DNA from: Manduca sexta
Taxonomy: Eukaryota > Arthropoda > Insecta > Lepidoptera > Sphingidae
Assembly (NCBI RefSeq): GCF_014839805.1
Contig: NC_051137.1
Span: 8,607,170-8,671,169 of the forward strand
Length of the DNA stretch: 64,000 nt
Direction: 5' to 3'
Shown here piece by piece: positions 49,601 to 63,912 of the stretch. Every line of letters starts with the position of its first letter. Position 1 is the first letter of the stretch. The position numbers and the translations under genes were made by a program. The notes under the pieces were generated by a model. The model was not told the origin of the DNA. It worked only from the letters and a program-made list of their open reading frames with translations, and did not search any database.

Positions 49601-51931
49601 ATCGTTATTACAGTTCGACGTAGCTCCGGAAAACAATTAACAGGCTTTACACTGTGTAATAATGTAATGCCAGAGTTGAGTTATAAACGTAAGCATAATA
49701 TATAAACGTTATAGCGAAGATTACACTTTCGCGTGCGTACGTACGTGTGTTACCATGCCGTTGTTATCTATTCTGTTTAACTGTGTGCATCTACTAAGAT
49801 AATATTTGATCGAGCAATTCATTATTATTCAGTCTACCTCTGTTTTATATATAATCGTGTATGTAACTGTTCTAAATTTAGTTCTATGAATTTCCATAGG
49901 GCCTGAGAAATGTTACTTTACGAAATAAATCTTCAAACAAATGGGTATTAACATAATTAAAAGCGCAACTACAATTATACTGACAAATAACAACAATAGT
50001 GCCATTTGGTGTTATAAATTCAGAACTTCATTTTAAATTCAGTTCAGTTTAGGAGAAACATTGCGCCCGCAAAATTGTTTAATATATTAATATTGGCACC
50101 AAGTAACGCAGGTAGGTTAAGGTTTTAAGTACAAGATACAATATTCTCCTGGTAAATTTACTGTTAGGTAGGCTTACGGTGGATTAAGCCTGAATATATG
50201 CCTATATGTCTGCTGTAAGGCCGTTCCTCACCGCGTGTGTTCTCCGTGAGAAATTACGGTATATAGTATATACTCTGACTCTATTACTTTCCGTCTCACT
50301 CTCTCATTTTCAATTAATTAAGACAGTATCAAATAATTACATCACTTGAGTACTTATAACAAAAAATATCGCAGTCTCTCGTTACCTATCAAATGTTCTT
50401 CATTGGCAGGCACTAACAGGTTTTTGCACAATTCTGGAAACAAGCTAGTGAGTCTCTCGGTGTTAACTGATCTCTACGACACAGACAGCCATAATACCAG
50501 ATGAAACAAGGGTGTACTAGGGCTTTAAAGGAAAAAATAGTATTGGGAGAGCAAAGAGGTTGGTAGCAACAACAAACTATTCGACCACTGAACGATCACT
50601 AATTAGTATCATTGCTCAAAAATTTTCATTGTTATCCAGTATTATTACAAAATATTAATGAATTATTAACAATCTGACGTTTTTTGGTGAGTATATAGAA
50701 GGTTGATAATATTTTAACAATAAAAACCTTTAGTTTTAAAGTTAATAAAGGTTTGTTACTAAATTAAATTACGCTACCTATTACACAATAATAACTGCGT
50801 AAATTCTGTATTTAGATAATAAAGGTTTTCTTTATGATAGGGTCTAGATATTCAGATTGTTTCTGCAGATGTTATAGTTTTTTCTCGTTCAGTTAAAGCT
50901 CTATAAAGCTGACGGTGAAAATTCTGGTGGTTCGAAAGATATTCGCCGTTACAAAAAGTATTCCTATAATTGACTTACTGTAATCGATTTTGTAAAATTA
51001 GTGCCTGTAGTTCATAAGTAATATTTTACTATTTTGTTGAACTATTTTATTGTTGATCAATTATTAAATTTGAAACATACAAACCTAGATGATTAATCAA
51101 CATGTGTGCTAGGAGTTTTATGTTAAAAATGCATTTTCAGAGTATACGAGTATATTGAATCATTGTACACCATAACCCCTATCTACTGCAAATATTTTTA
51201 AGCTAAATAAATTGAAAACAGTATTTTTATTTCTTTCATACCTTTTTTCAGAACTTTTTGCTACCGTGTCCGTGTGCCATTGCACATGCGGATACGTTTA
51301 TCCCAATATGAAACGTATTAGTAATAACATTAATTAGTGACCTCACTTGCATTTAGAATATGTACTAAGAAGAAAACAAGACTTACCTCACGTCGAAATT
51401 CTTACTATAAAATACCCGGAAAACAAATTTAGCCATTTTCTAAATTTAGGCCTGATAAATAGTTCAAAATTTAACATAAAACGTAACCAAGTAATCATGT
51501 AACTATGTGAGGTTAAAATAAAACTTAAAGTGAACAGTTCAGTTTTATTTATTTGACGACGACACAGTATTTCGAATATTATGGCAACACCGCACAGTAT
51601 CGGCTATTGAAAATAGCTCAAACTACTTTCCAAACCTTTACAGTAATACGTCGAATATAAACTATAAAGAGCTCAATCGATCAAATGGTATTCGAATGAA
51701 TATTACATACATACACCTGTGCAAACATACATTTTTATATAGAATGGATTTCAATGTACATGTTAGCTTAACATGTCCAGCGAGGATAATACAGCAGGGA
51801 TAGGAGGAACAGGCGGATAACACCCATGTCGGGGCAGATAAGGAAGCGAAATTGAAACTTTATTCTACGTCTTATAAATCAATCTAATTTAGAGAATATA
51901 TTTTTAAGTTTAATTGTATGCCATACTTGTA

Positions 51932-51992
51932 GATCATGATCATGAGCCACATGAAATCCACTGCTGAACATAGATCGCCGCCAAAGAGTTCT
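51932..51992 (-). mobile_element. RTE-type LINE 3' tail remnant
   Basis: The minus strand reads GATCTATGTTCAGCAGTGGA, then TTTCATGTGGCTCATGATCA. This is the YVQQWTS-stop end followed by a decayed ATG run, as at 35.4 kb. Confidence 0.55.
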
Positions 51993-52164
51993 TAACTATA
52001 CTATTTAATGTCTTTACCCTTCCCTAAAGATTTCCAGGGGACCTGTTAAAAGTCGGTGTCAAAACCTGTATAAATGGATACTTGTACAATGTACATATTA
52101 ATTGCTATATAATGTTAATTTTATAGTAATGAACTAGACATAAATGTGGTAGTACTTTATAAAA

Positions 52165-52372
52165 TTTTGCTATCCTCTCCGCCTGCGTGAAAAAGCTTTT
52201 TTGGATTAAATATTTTCCCGGAATAAATAGTAGCCTGTAACACTAAAAAGTAATGTTGATTTCTATTAGTGAAAATAATTTTAAAATCGGTTTAGTAGTT
52301 TTGAGATTAGCGCCTGCAAACAAACGAACCAACTCTTCCGCTTTTTTATATTAGTATATCTATACTAAAATA
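52165..52372 (-). mobile_element. Helitron-like element, minus strand copy
   Basis: On the minus strand it starts TATACTAATATAAAAAAGCG and has GCGCTAATCTCAAAACTACT and TTATTCCGGGAAAATATTTA. These phrases match the copies at 5.9, 21.0 and 33.1 kb. Only one internal unit is present and the 3' end is decayed. Confidence 0.6.
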
Positions 52373-53392
52373 AAAACTACTACTAACATAATATACATAT
52401 CTATGTACAGTTGTTTTAGTCGACATTTATAACAAGATGATAATATTAATTCTTATAAATAATAATATTTAAGTAGGTACATAACAGTAGATATATATAT
52501 AGTTATTAGTTACATAGTAATTATTATATAGTCTTTGGTAAGCTAATACTTTGTGATAAATCTTAGTAAGATATAAATTTGCAATCGAGGAGAAGATAGT
52601 AAGATTCTCATCATTTTATTAACCTACCCAATAGTATAATCTCTAAAGCCAAAATGTCTATGATTTCGATTCTTAGATATCTACCTCTACACCGGATTAA
52701 AATTAATCTATCGATTTTATTTAATCAACTCAGCCCTTTGGAGATCAACTTAAAATAATCTCTCTGTATTATCCTGGTATAGAGTTTGTTCCAAGAATTA
52801 ATATACATTAAACTTTAAATTTAATGATTTATTTCCTGTGTGATTTTTTTCCTTCTGAAGCTTCTTAGTAATTACAAATACAATACACAACTTACCCATA
52901 GTTTAAAATAACCTAACCAATTTCATTTAAATCAACAAACCTACAACATATGTACAAACATGATCACTACTTGATATTTTTACTTTTTTTGATCCCATTA
53001 AACGTGGCAATTAAGCAAAAAGAATTGAAATTCAAGCTAACTAGAATACCTACCCAAACGTTCAAAAATTATTTGAGATAATTAAAATGTTCTGTCATAT
53101 ATAGAACAGAAAGATAAGGTGCATTTTTTTTTCAAAGTATATATTTTTTTTATATGGAGATAAATAATCGTTGTTAGCCTGATGATAATAAGCAAGACGA
53201 ATTAAGAGATGATTTATTGGTTTAGTTATTAAGTAGGTACGTTTCTAAGTATGTATTTCAAAGCGAACGTATATAGGTAAGATTCTTACCACAATGTCAG
53301 ACATGGCGGAAACCGCGCGGAATCAATCTATAGTCCATATGTATCAACCGCTATGTACACGTGTTTATATAACACCATCTACATATTCTACA

Positions 53393-53592
53393 CTAGGTGT
53401 TGCTCCGGAGTTTGTTCGCGTAAACTATCCCAAATTAGGTCCTTGTGAACTTATTTAGAATAAAAATTGCGTATCCAAGGTGTGGTTGCCTATTTGCCAA
53501 ATTTCATCCAAAACCGTTCAGTTGTTTCTACGTTCAGTTCTTACAAACAACTTTATTGACAGTAAGTACTTATAATATTACTAAGATATAAT
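53393..53592 (-). mobile_element. Helitron-like element of a second type (minus strand)
   Basis: It starts ACTAGGTGTTGCTCCGGAGT and includes AAATTTCATCCAAAACCGTT and CTTATAATATTACTAAGATA. On the minus strand it ends in CTAGT. The phrases resemble a very abundant lepidopteran non-autonomous family; no coding capacity. Confidence 0.55.
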
Positions 53593-54405
53593 TTACACAT
53601 CGTTAGCCTATTTCAGTGTTAAAAGTGAAGAAACGCGTTGTCCTCGCGTTGTTTAAAAACTGAATATAAGCTTTAACGACATTAACAATTTTATATTAAA
53701 AAAAGTATATGTTAAATTTTACTAAAGTTTCATGTGGTTATGAATAAAAATATGGCTCAAAACGGACTCGGTTCCGAGCGTGCAAGCATTAAATCATTCC
53801 CAAAAGCCATTTGGACACAAAGGATATTATGGTCAATAAACAAACAGGACTCGGCTCTGACACTCACGATTGGAGCGAAGTAACTGAGCGCAAAATAAAT
53901 ATTTCATTATATTTTTGTAATGTGCCAGTCGGATGATGATATTAAGTAGCAAAAATTCGATTAAAATGCTTCTAAAATGCGAAATGTTTCCTAATGGTGA
54001 AGTTCACCTACCCCACGTAATGCAGCTACTAACAAACTGGTCACGTCAACATTATTTATTGTTATAGCAACAACAGAGAACAAGAAACTTGCGCGGGCAA
54101 ACTAATTTCACGCCTTAACCATTTTTGAACGCCGCCTAAAGCCTTATTATAAAGCACAAATCAAAGCTTTCCAAATTCTATCCACTCCCACTTGCTGGCA
54201 GTTAATATTATTTATATGAATACAGATTATAAATCAGTACATTTTTAGAGTTTCTACTTCTTCTATTGCCTGCATCAGAACTCCTCCACTCCTCCACTCC
54301 AGTACCTGTGTATTTTGCCTGTCAGGTACCCATAAAACATACAATTCGTATTAATTTATATTTAGGACATAAGTTACCCATGTTTTGATCGATATTTACA
54401 TTTAC

Positions 54406-54525
54406 TTTGAACTGAAGACCACGTAGTATGAATTGTGTCAACATCAAGAAAAGCAAAACGCGTACCCATGGAACGCAATGACGGCGGGCGGTAGCGGCGG
54501 CGGCGGCGGCGCGGCTGCCAGGCAT
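54406..54525 (-). CDS. Possible first coding exon of a secreted or membrane protein
   Basis: Within a GC-rich island a frame opens at an ATG (54525) with MPGSR, an alanine run and ATARRHCVPW, then a hydrophobic segment, VRVLLFLMLTQFIL. It meets a GTAAAT donor at 54405 in phase 0 after 40 codons. A signal peptide alone on the first exon, in a CpG-like island, is the usual layout of large insect neural surface-protein genes. I found no second exon downstream on the minus strand, so the gene cannot be named. The frame is open further upstream to an ATG at 54702, so the start is uncertain. It may instead be a GC-rich non-coding promoter region. Confidence 0.35.
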
Positions 54526-54740
54526 GCGAGGGCAGCCCGAGCTAGCTTGCCCGACCGCCCTTCGGTCCGGTAAATACAGCCTCCTCGCCTCTCGGGTATG
54601 GATTATTCGGTAGGAGCGGCGAGCGGAGCCAGTGCGACCCACGCGCTCGTCCCGGCCGCTCGCTCCGCGCTTATGCAGCTCGTAGCGGCTTTGTATGTAC
54701 AAGCACGCGTAGCACGTCCGTAGCCGGCGCAGATCACGGG
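54470..54740. promoter_or_regulatory. GC-rich island
   Basis: About 270 bases are strikingly rich in CG dinucleotides (for example GGCGGGCGGTAGCGGCGGCG), inside several kilobases of strongly AT-rich DNA. It coincides with the possible first exon and probably marks a promoter or 5' UTR. Confidence 0.5.
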
Positions 54741-57700
54741 GACCCTTTCACCCGTACCTGTGATTTACCATAATATAGTTACACTATTAAAAGCATGCTA
54801 TTAATAGTGCCCTCGCTGTGCTTCGATCACGAGGTTAATGCCGTATTAAAATATCATGGAAAGCACCTGTGGAACAAATAATTTACATCCAACTTTTCCT
54901 GTGATACTACAATCAATTTATACTTATGTAAGTATTGCATTGATTGATTAAATCAATAGTTTTAATTTACATATTTAGAAATACTTTAATTTATAATCGA
55001 ACCATTTAAAAGTAAATCCTTCACTATTGTCTGAAAGAAAATAATAGCCGTGTTACGTATACCTGTTAATTTCTTTTATTTTCAATTACTAATTGAATTT
55101 TTTTAGTGGTATTCTAAAAAATACATGCTGAAAAAATGTTTTATTTAAGTTATTTTATATCACACATCCCTATTTGACTAGTATAATCCCGAATTCACCG
55201 AGATTTAATAACCATTTTATTCATATATTATGCATATTTAAGTACTGCATAAATGATGTGTTGCATTTTGATTGTATATATAATAACTGAACATAAAGGG
55301 AAAAATAATCTAAAGCTTATAGGTAAAGTGAGAAAAGGATTTTTTTATTTAATTTTCTATTAATAAATACTAGCTAATTTTATAGAGCGGTCTTGAATTT
55401 CTAATACATTGTACTCAATTATTATATCTTGCGATTGTATGATTGCCTAATCAGTGCCAAGTTACTTAGTAAATATTTCAGATTATTCCAGATTTCAACA
55501 ACATTAAGTTATGTTATTCTTATAGAATGTAGAAATTCAATTAATTGATAACTATTGAGTACTATAAAGTAGACTAATAATATGAAGTACATTAATTTAC
55601 ATCTATGTTATTAGGACTATTGTTGATACCCCATTCGTAATATTATGGTTATAAGTAGTGTATTTTTTTACTCTTGATATGAAAATAAAAAAATGACATT
55701 AAAATTAGTACATACAAAGGCTATATATACTGTACAGCCATTTTTAATTAAACTATTGTGGAATTAAAACATACCGATCTACTTAATTCCTTATTCATTA
55801 AAAAGCTATTTACAAATATGTCTACTTACTATAATATCAAATCGAGTGAGATGGTCATACGGGGGAAATGGCCAATCTAAAAGAAATCACACTCAACTTA
55901 CTATTGTATTATAAGTTCACTACGTGTAGTGTGTAAAAAAAACATTTTGTTCCAACTCACGCTCAAAGGAAACGAAAAGTAAAGACCTATCTACATCCAT
56001 AGAGAGCTTAAAGTTTTTATGACCTTTGCGTTAAATAGTTTGGCGATAAGACATAACAAATATAAGTGTGTTTTTTTGTGTTATATGAACTATTTATGAT
56101 AATAAGACGCCTGGGTTGTTTATACTTTTACAAATAATATATGAAATTCTACCCCGGAATATAAAGTAAAAATGTATTTTTTTTTTTATAAAAATCGGCC
56201 TTATCACTAAATTTCGTAATTAAAACTAAATTATTGGGTCCACAGTAGTGATTTTTTTAATCAAATAAGAGAAATAGTTAGACTCGGTATTTCGTAAATT
56301 AAGATATTTCTAAATTCATGAAATATTAATTCTAACTGTCATATTCATTAGAAAAATCAACTATTTTTCTTATTTGAGAAAAAAAACACGACTATAGATC
56401 AAATAGTTTAACTTTAATTAAGATATTTGCTGGTAAAGTCGACTTTCATAAAAAAAATTACACAAATCTAAATAAATTTTAATCTATGCAATTTCGCGCA
56501 ACATACATAGGGGTTAAATCGATCTACATTGAGATCCTCTATAGCACTGCTTCAGTTGGACACGCTGTCATTTTACACTCTGTATATGGATATTCAACGA
56601 AATGCCGATACGAAATGTATGAGAAACAAAGCCATTACTTATTATGAAAATTGAAAACATAGTTGCAGGTTTTATTTCGAGTAATAATATTTTAAATTAC
56701 GCTATTGAAAACGCAATTTATTTCCGTGGTATACATAATACATAAGCGCAATATTACAGTATATTTGAAGCAGTATCTTAAATTAAATCGAAAATTATGT
56801 TCAATCTAAAGATAAATAAATGCATTCTTAAGATAAATTGCTGAGAATACGAGTAGGGTTCACTATCAGTTGTAAGAATGCGCGGACACTATTTACATTA
56901 AATATTTATAACCAAAATGTTTTCTTTTTAATAACTCTTGGGGTCACAAGAGTTTGAAATATAATCTTTTATAAATAATTAATTATTTAAATAAGGATTA
57001 GCTATAACTAAACATTTAGTAGTTACCGTATAATGAACATAACTTTTTTTCTTACGTGCTGGCGTTGCCCGAATTAGCGCGTAGGTCTAAACACTGGTTA
57101 TACAAAATTGCACTCAACCATACTCCGTTGCTAATTCTTTCACCCGGAATTTGCTCGGAGCCAAAACTCATTCACCAAGCGCAATATAACTAGAATAAGC
57201 AGTACTATAAAATGAACCGCAAGCAACCTAGCCATTTGCTCAAGGGTGAACGAATACCTTCCTAGTTTCTCTTAAATAAACTATTTTTATAGCAGCAGGT
57301 AAGAAAACGAGCAGTAAGATATCTGATAATAAGTAACTAACCACATTCATCTATGAACATTGTCACAGGACTGATTTATGACGAAAGTAATTGAGATTGG
57401 AAAGTTGTAAATTTTTGGTCCACCGGCAATTTTACTGACCTTACCAAACCCAAACAAACCTGCCACTTCACGCCGGTTTTCTATAAGCCAGCGATACCAC
57501 CTGGCCGAATCAGCCTATTCATCCTTTAGACAAAACTGTCTGCAACCTGGCTCACCACTCACTAAAATAAAACTCTCGTGGACTCAGTACGACTTCACGT
57601 AAAACGTTAAAAACCTGATTTTCATCATTCAAATTGCGGCCTCATGAATACTTTATTTAAAGTGCGTGTTATTCGCGTGAAACGAGCTCATATACAGATA

Positions 57701-60003
57701 TCGAAACAGTAATTTATATGAGCCATTATTGACGATCATTAATGCGCCGCTGTTAATGAACAAGAATAATCCTCTCCAAATGAGAGTACGCTTTGTCCGA
57801 CATATCTGTCAGGTATTCTGAAAAGCTCGTACATTTATAGGCATGGACGGAAGCACTAATTATCCACAAACTCGTGTACCTACTACTAATAACGTAGTTG
57901 ACGTATATATATGGTATTGTTTCATAGTATTTTAAACGATTATAATTCGTATGCATTACCATTTCATATAACTGAGTGAAATTAAATTAAGAATCAGAAA
58001 CAATTCGTATTAGTTGTTTTTATGTATATAGGTACTTTTTATAGCATCTAATGGCAATGTTAAATGTAAAAAAGGTTATTCGGCTTCATCTTAATTTTAG
58101 GTTGTAAAATGTTATATGCGTTGGAGTAAATTAAAATTTTTCTCTTACAGAATTGTTATTTTCACGTCGTTCAGGCACTAATTTTGTTAGGTCTTACATC
58201 GCGTATGTTTTATGTGACAATTGAACAGATAAAATTTGCTAAAAACCATGTTGGTTTCAATAGAGATAAGTACGAAATACCTATATTACTTCCTTAAGTG
58301 ATCATTAAAATGGCTCTCTCCTACCTCGTAATAATAATATTATAGGCATGTACCTATAGAGGTACGTAAGTACAAAGTCTTCAGTCCGTGGCGAATCATA
58401 AATCTTTTCGTAGTTTAGGCAACCATTTTCTTTGTTTGCCGCAAGGTTTATGAATAGCCCCAATATGCTGATTAAATGCGCATGAATTTATGTTCTCATT
58501 TACATAACTGCACAAAAAGACTGGAAAATTTTGGCTAAATGAGAGCTATTCGTTGCACTTAAGAGATAGTTACAAAATAATTACGCACTAAAATATTACG
58601 TAGAGCTATTTAAAGTACTACCTATAAGCATTGAATAAACACAGATAAGTAAGTTAACTTAATTGATATTGCGGATTATTGAATGACTTGATTATTGAAT
58701 TTGGATTTTGGACAAATACCAAATAAACAACACCAAATAAATATAAACAAATTGTTGATTTCAAAACCGCCGCACAACAGTTTCGTCGACACCATCTCGC
58801 AAATCGATTGCAATCTTCTATTGCTTTTTTCGAAATTTTACCATTATCCTATTTATTAATGTAATCATATATAGAATATAATGTCGTAGCACTTATAACT
58901 AATTTACATCATCCATCACCACCACCATCCATACCATATTTTTCATCATTTTTACCAGCCGATTTTGCCAAGGTTTTGAAATCACACTAACATGCGGTTT
59001 AGTCACTAGTGGAATAGTATTTTTTTCAAAGGGTATAATATATTAGTCGAGAGTTAGAGAAGAAAAAGTATTATTCACTACTAACATAATACGAATTAAG
59101 ATATATTATAAAAATGCGTACCTACTTATAGTCCAACTATGAAAACTACATCAAAGGTCATCAAAGAATAATATGTCACTACGAGTATGTCTACCGGCAA
59201 CTCTATATGGATTTTATATCAATAATTTTTCATATATAAAAGACAGTCTATTAACACGCGTAATTAACAATAAAGATTTTAAATCATCTCTATTGCGACC
59301 TTTGCATACACCACGCATATAGTGTTAAAAAAAATAACTGTCTTTTGTGTTCGTACTGGTTTAAATAAGCTATTTCCTTTACACAATGTAGTGAAATAAC
59401 GGAACACTTTTTTCATTTGTTAGAGTATGGCATATTTATACTTTTTCAATATCATTTTGTAGTATCAACCGGATTTATAACTCGAAATATCTTATAATAT
59501 CCGTAAAGTAAGTATGAATTTGATGTTAGGTAACTTCAAAACATACCGTAAATAAAATTTTAGGGAATGCATCTACATTATAGTGAAGTGGTAGCGAATA
59601 GAATTTCAAATTCCAAAACATACATTTTATAGATATTTTAATAACAAGCAGTACATGTAGCAAAACAAATTATCTAGGCTTTCAAATAGTTTACACCAGA
59701 ATTTCATAATCGCAAGTCATTAGAGTAATGATTAAGCTAATTTACCGCCTGTACACAAAGTTAAACAATTACATACTTTATGATGCTATAATTCTGCCAA
59801 GAGAAATATTTGTGCGGTCATGAAAGTTATTTCAGGACAATATCACAAGCAAAATTTCATCGCAAATTTGAACTTTAAGCTTCCATAACCTTGGCGTTAC
59901 GGAAATTTAGAGTAAAAACAATATATAACTATATAAAAAGATATACAATTTACATTAAAATCAATTTGATGTAGCTATAAATTATAAAATTAGCTCGATA
60001 CAT

Positions 60004-60162
60004 CACCATTTCAGTCGGGAATCGTCCACTGCTGGACATGGGCCTCCCCCATTGAGCGCCATAGGGACCGGTTCTGGGCCGCCCTCATTCATCGAACTCC
60101 GGCGACCCTCGCCAGGTCGTCGGTCCATTTCGTGAGGGGCCAGCCTACACTGCATCTCCCTT
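60004..60162 (-). mobile_element. RTE-type LINE ORF2 C-terminal fragment, broken
   Basis: On the minus strand it reads KWTDDLARVAGVR, then a TGA where the family has Trp, then MRAAQNRSLWRSMGEAHVQQ and WTIPD before a stop. The order matches the end of RTE-type reverse transcriptase proteins. The internal stop and the lack of upstream sequence show a dead, 5'-truncated copy. It is GC-rich compared with its surroundings. Confidence 0.8.
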
Positions 60163-62868
60163 TTGTAAGCTCGATACTAAACAATATAACTCATTATAAG
60201 AAATTATTATACAAATTGCGCGCGTCGGGAGAAAACTGATCTGGCTGCTTGCGATACTTCTCAGCCAACAGATGATAATTTTAACACTACATAGGGCCCT
60301 CAATAAAAACATAATTGTTTCCAGAGAAATCCTGAAACTGAATGCTGTATGTTTATAGAGAGCTGTAGTCGTATCTGCATATGATCAATAATGCTTTGGC
60401 AAATTTTGTCCGCTGTCATACAATATCACTGAGTTCATCCCGGCCACAAAAATATAAAGGCCGATGCAGCACAGGCATAACTTGCGTGACGCAGCCGCGT
60501 AACAAATGCGATTACGCTAGATTGACGTGAACACTACACGTATTCTATGTGTTCTATGTACTGAAATATTATATATAGGTATATATATGCTTCGAAATCC
60601 TAAATTTCATTCTAGCTTAAGATACTACACTACATGTATTACTTGAAGATACAGATAAACTATTACAACTTTTAACTTTTAGATTATTGTGAGATAATAC
60701 ATAGCAGACTATGGACTTCTCTGTGGCACCCCTCTGTTCTTGTACCTTTGTAATTTGTATTTACGCGGCCAGGGTCGCCTGACCTTTCAGGTCATCACCT
60801 TTCAGGCGCTGTTAGTTTAAAATACATAGAATGTTGTGTTATGATACGTGCAAACCTGCAAACCAAACAAGGTAAACCTTTATTAGAACATTATTTACGT
60901 ATCATGTAGTGGAGTTGGAAAGTTAAGTTTCTATTTATATAAATGGTCATATTGGCCTCATTGATGTGCGTGAGTCGTAGACTGACTACTTAACGGTGCC
61001 TTTCGTCTCATTATTCCACCTTAAATTATACTGTTTCAATGCAGGATTAACTTACCTAAAATATCGATTGGACGTCGGTATTTATATCACATACGGTATT
61101 ATTAATCCCAAACAATACTTAGAGCATATATAATAACTACTTTGCCCATTGGCTATATTTTAAACAACATGCAGATGGAGCAAAATCTACGTTATTTCGG
61201 ATGCTCTACAATAATAACTATATAGTAGCGTCATCTTGTGTTAAATGGAAGTACTTATGAGCAGAGATGCCATCATCGAGAAACATATATACTATTTAGA
61301 GCGTGTTCCTGAGCTTAGTGGGCACCTGTAAATTAATCACTTCAATATTTTTATAATGCACGGCATATTTGGATTACTGCACACTATTTGGCACACACAC
61401 GCACACACTGTTTTAGTCGGACACGAGGACTCATGTCTGTATCGCTATATATTCGTAAAGAGAGAACCATGCAATGCGATGAGATCAGGAGTAGGTAAAC
61501 TAGACAATACAATTCAAAAATATCATAATGTGAATTGTAAACTGCAGTGAATATGCACTTGTTAGAACTGTTACTTGATAATTCTGAAAGGTTTCGCTAT
61601 TAGGGCGGTAATACGATCAATTTATAAAATAATATAATCGTCGAAAATCAAATATATTTTTCCTACAACATTATAAGTACCTAGAACCCTTTATAAACCA
61701 CTACTATAGTATGATAAAATACAAAAAATCAGTCTCTACAGCTGTTTATATCCACCCGGATAGCGGCCACCGTACACAGAGTGCATACCCTACCATAAAG
61801 GCCTACGTAAGTGTATCTGCGTGCCCGGATCAGCCTGTGTATATCCGGTATCGAACGTCTCGGCATAATTGTGTCACCTGTCACGGCATAACCATCTCAC
61901 GTCATCGATTTTTAGCTTTAAAAGACTCAACAATTCAAAACTATTATCTGCGTAAGAATAGACTTTATTCAATATTTCGGCATTTATTACTCTCTACATA
62001 CAAACTTTATAAATATTATTTATCAGTCGCAAACACGCTAAAAACATACTTCACGATTTCTGTATAGAACTTTTTAAAATTTATTTATTATATATTATTC
62101 ATACTGCGTCAAATACCAGCAGACTTTATTACCTCGCTCAATAAATAAACCATTGTCATATAGGTAAAAATGACAAATTATATTCGGCGTAAGTAGTTTG
62201 CGATGATATAATAATATTATTCTTCGGAGAAGCCCCCTTTTCTAGGTTATGATTTATTATTAAGTATATATATTCATTTTAAAAATATTTTAGGATTGTA
62301 ATAATAAGAGCTTTTTTAGATAGGGCAGCCGACGTGCCAGGGAAAACACTTCATACTGCTTTAAGTCAATTCCCTATTGAATTCAATACAGATAATTTTC
62401 TATATTAAGTATATTATTAAATTATAATCAACTTCTACCAATCAATTGGCTGTAAAAAATTATGCAATCAACAATATTTCTCTTTGTTAACAATCCACGG
62501 TTCCTTCACTTCCTGAGCCATACACGGCCGCATTGGTAAAAGCTTTATGTTATTCCCTCGCTCAATGCCCGTGATCGATCGCGGTGACTAAAAACGCCAA
62601 TATCTTCAATCTGCCAATATAAATGCATCTATAGCCCACATAATTAACATGTACCTATAGCCCTATGTATATTATATTATGTATGCATAACATGAATAGA
62701 TAGGTCTATAATATCAGGGATATACCTAATATTTAGTTTTGCATATTGAGCGTGTAAGTAAATGTTATAAAGTATAATTACAATTTGCCATCGATATATA
62801 CTTATGTGCTATCTACCAATTAGCAGACAGTATAGAAAAAATATTTGCCTTCGTTGTGAAAAGCCTAC

Positions 62869-62908
62869 CTTATAATTTACGGCTACCTAAGTAGCCGTAA
62901 ATTATAAG
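62869..62908. repeat. Perfect 18-bp inverted repeat with 4-base loop
   Basis: CTTATAATTTACGGCTAC at 62869-62886 is the exact reverse complement of 62891-62908, around CTAA. It would form a strong hairpin. No gene lies next to it, and no flanking duplication was evident. Confidence 0.85.
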
Positions 62909-63912
62909 ACATAATGCTGCTTTTTTTTACGGCTCCACGCGCGTTAAAGACTTTTCCTGAAATCAAATTTAAAGAATAGCTAGAAAAAGTCAAATATTTT
63001 CTCAATATTTTTTAATTGGTTTAAACTTTATTACAATAATATAAGTATCTATAGGGATAGAAATAATGCTAGAGATATTGACTCTAGCAGTCTACCTTCG
63101 GTCAATGTAGACATGAGACAATGTGGATAAAATTTTAAATATTTTTATGTATTCTGTGCGAATATGAAAAACATTTTATAAGAGAAGAGCTACGCCAAGT
63201 TATCTAAAGCCCCAACAAAATTCGTTTAGAATTCAGCTATTTAGTCGGAGCAAACACAAAAAACCAATGATGTGTAAACAACCATATAAATATAGAAAAG
63301 ACTGCTAATTGGAAATACCTAAGTTTCTAATAAATCAATCAATGAATTTTTGTTATGTGCAGAAGATAACTAAAGTGAATACATAGACAAATAACTTTAC
63401 TATTATTGATTTTATATATGATAGTATAAGATAAAATACTAAGTAAAACGTTTACGCTATCTTCAATTCCTATTGAAACATATAATATTATATATTTGCC
63501 ACTCTCCATTATTTTTTCTGGATGAGTGAGCATTTTTCTCGACCTGTTACAAATGACCGCTTATGTCCTAAGAAATCTTTGCCGCATTTCTCGTCCTGTT
63601 GATATTTCTATTATTCTGTTAATGGAACGATGTACAAGATACATCCAAACAATGTAAGTCTATCTAAAAGACAGTAATAACACGTGTGCTAAAACTTGTT
63701 ATCTGTGTATTGTAGGTAGTTCATTACTAATTAAAGACATTTATTTCCTTTTTGCATTAATTTTGCGTAATATTATAAATACCTAAAAATGGTAAAAACT
63801 CACCAAATATAACAATAGTATTAGTTATCATCAAGAAATATATTAAAATATATTTCATAATAATCAGATAGATCAAATAGAATATCAGAAAATATTCTCC
63901 AAAAATACTTAC

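Larger units (their letters stand above)
44849..54405. other. Gene-poor stretch with repeats
   Basis: AT-rich sequence holding a dispersed element at 46.3-46.65 kb, an RTE tail at 51.9 kb and two Helitron-like pieces at 52.2 and 53.4 kb. A short repeat-like piece at about 45285-45390 has the GAACGGATTTCGATG phrase common to these elements. No exon with both splice support and protein similarity was found. Confidence 0.5.
54741..63912. other. Gene-poor stretch
   Basis: AT-rich, with an RTE fragment at 60.0 kb, CAT/CAC-rich simple sequence at about 58.9 kb and a perfect palindrome at 62.87 kb. A 118-codon frame at 61711-62067 has a GC-richer middle but no splice or family support. It is probably intron or intergenic sequence between the exons at 54.5 and 63.9 kb. 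Confidence 0.5.

Noticed and set aside
58917..58960. CAT/CAC-rich run as a possible LINE tail
   Set aside because: No QQWTS-type remnant or flanking duplication lies beside it, so it is only simple sequence.
61711..62067. A 118-codon plus-strand frame
   Set aside because: Its length is notable for AT-rich DNA, but it has no signal peptide, domain, splice context or recognised similarity.
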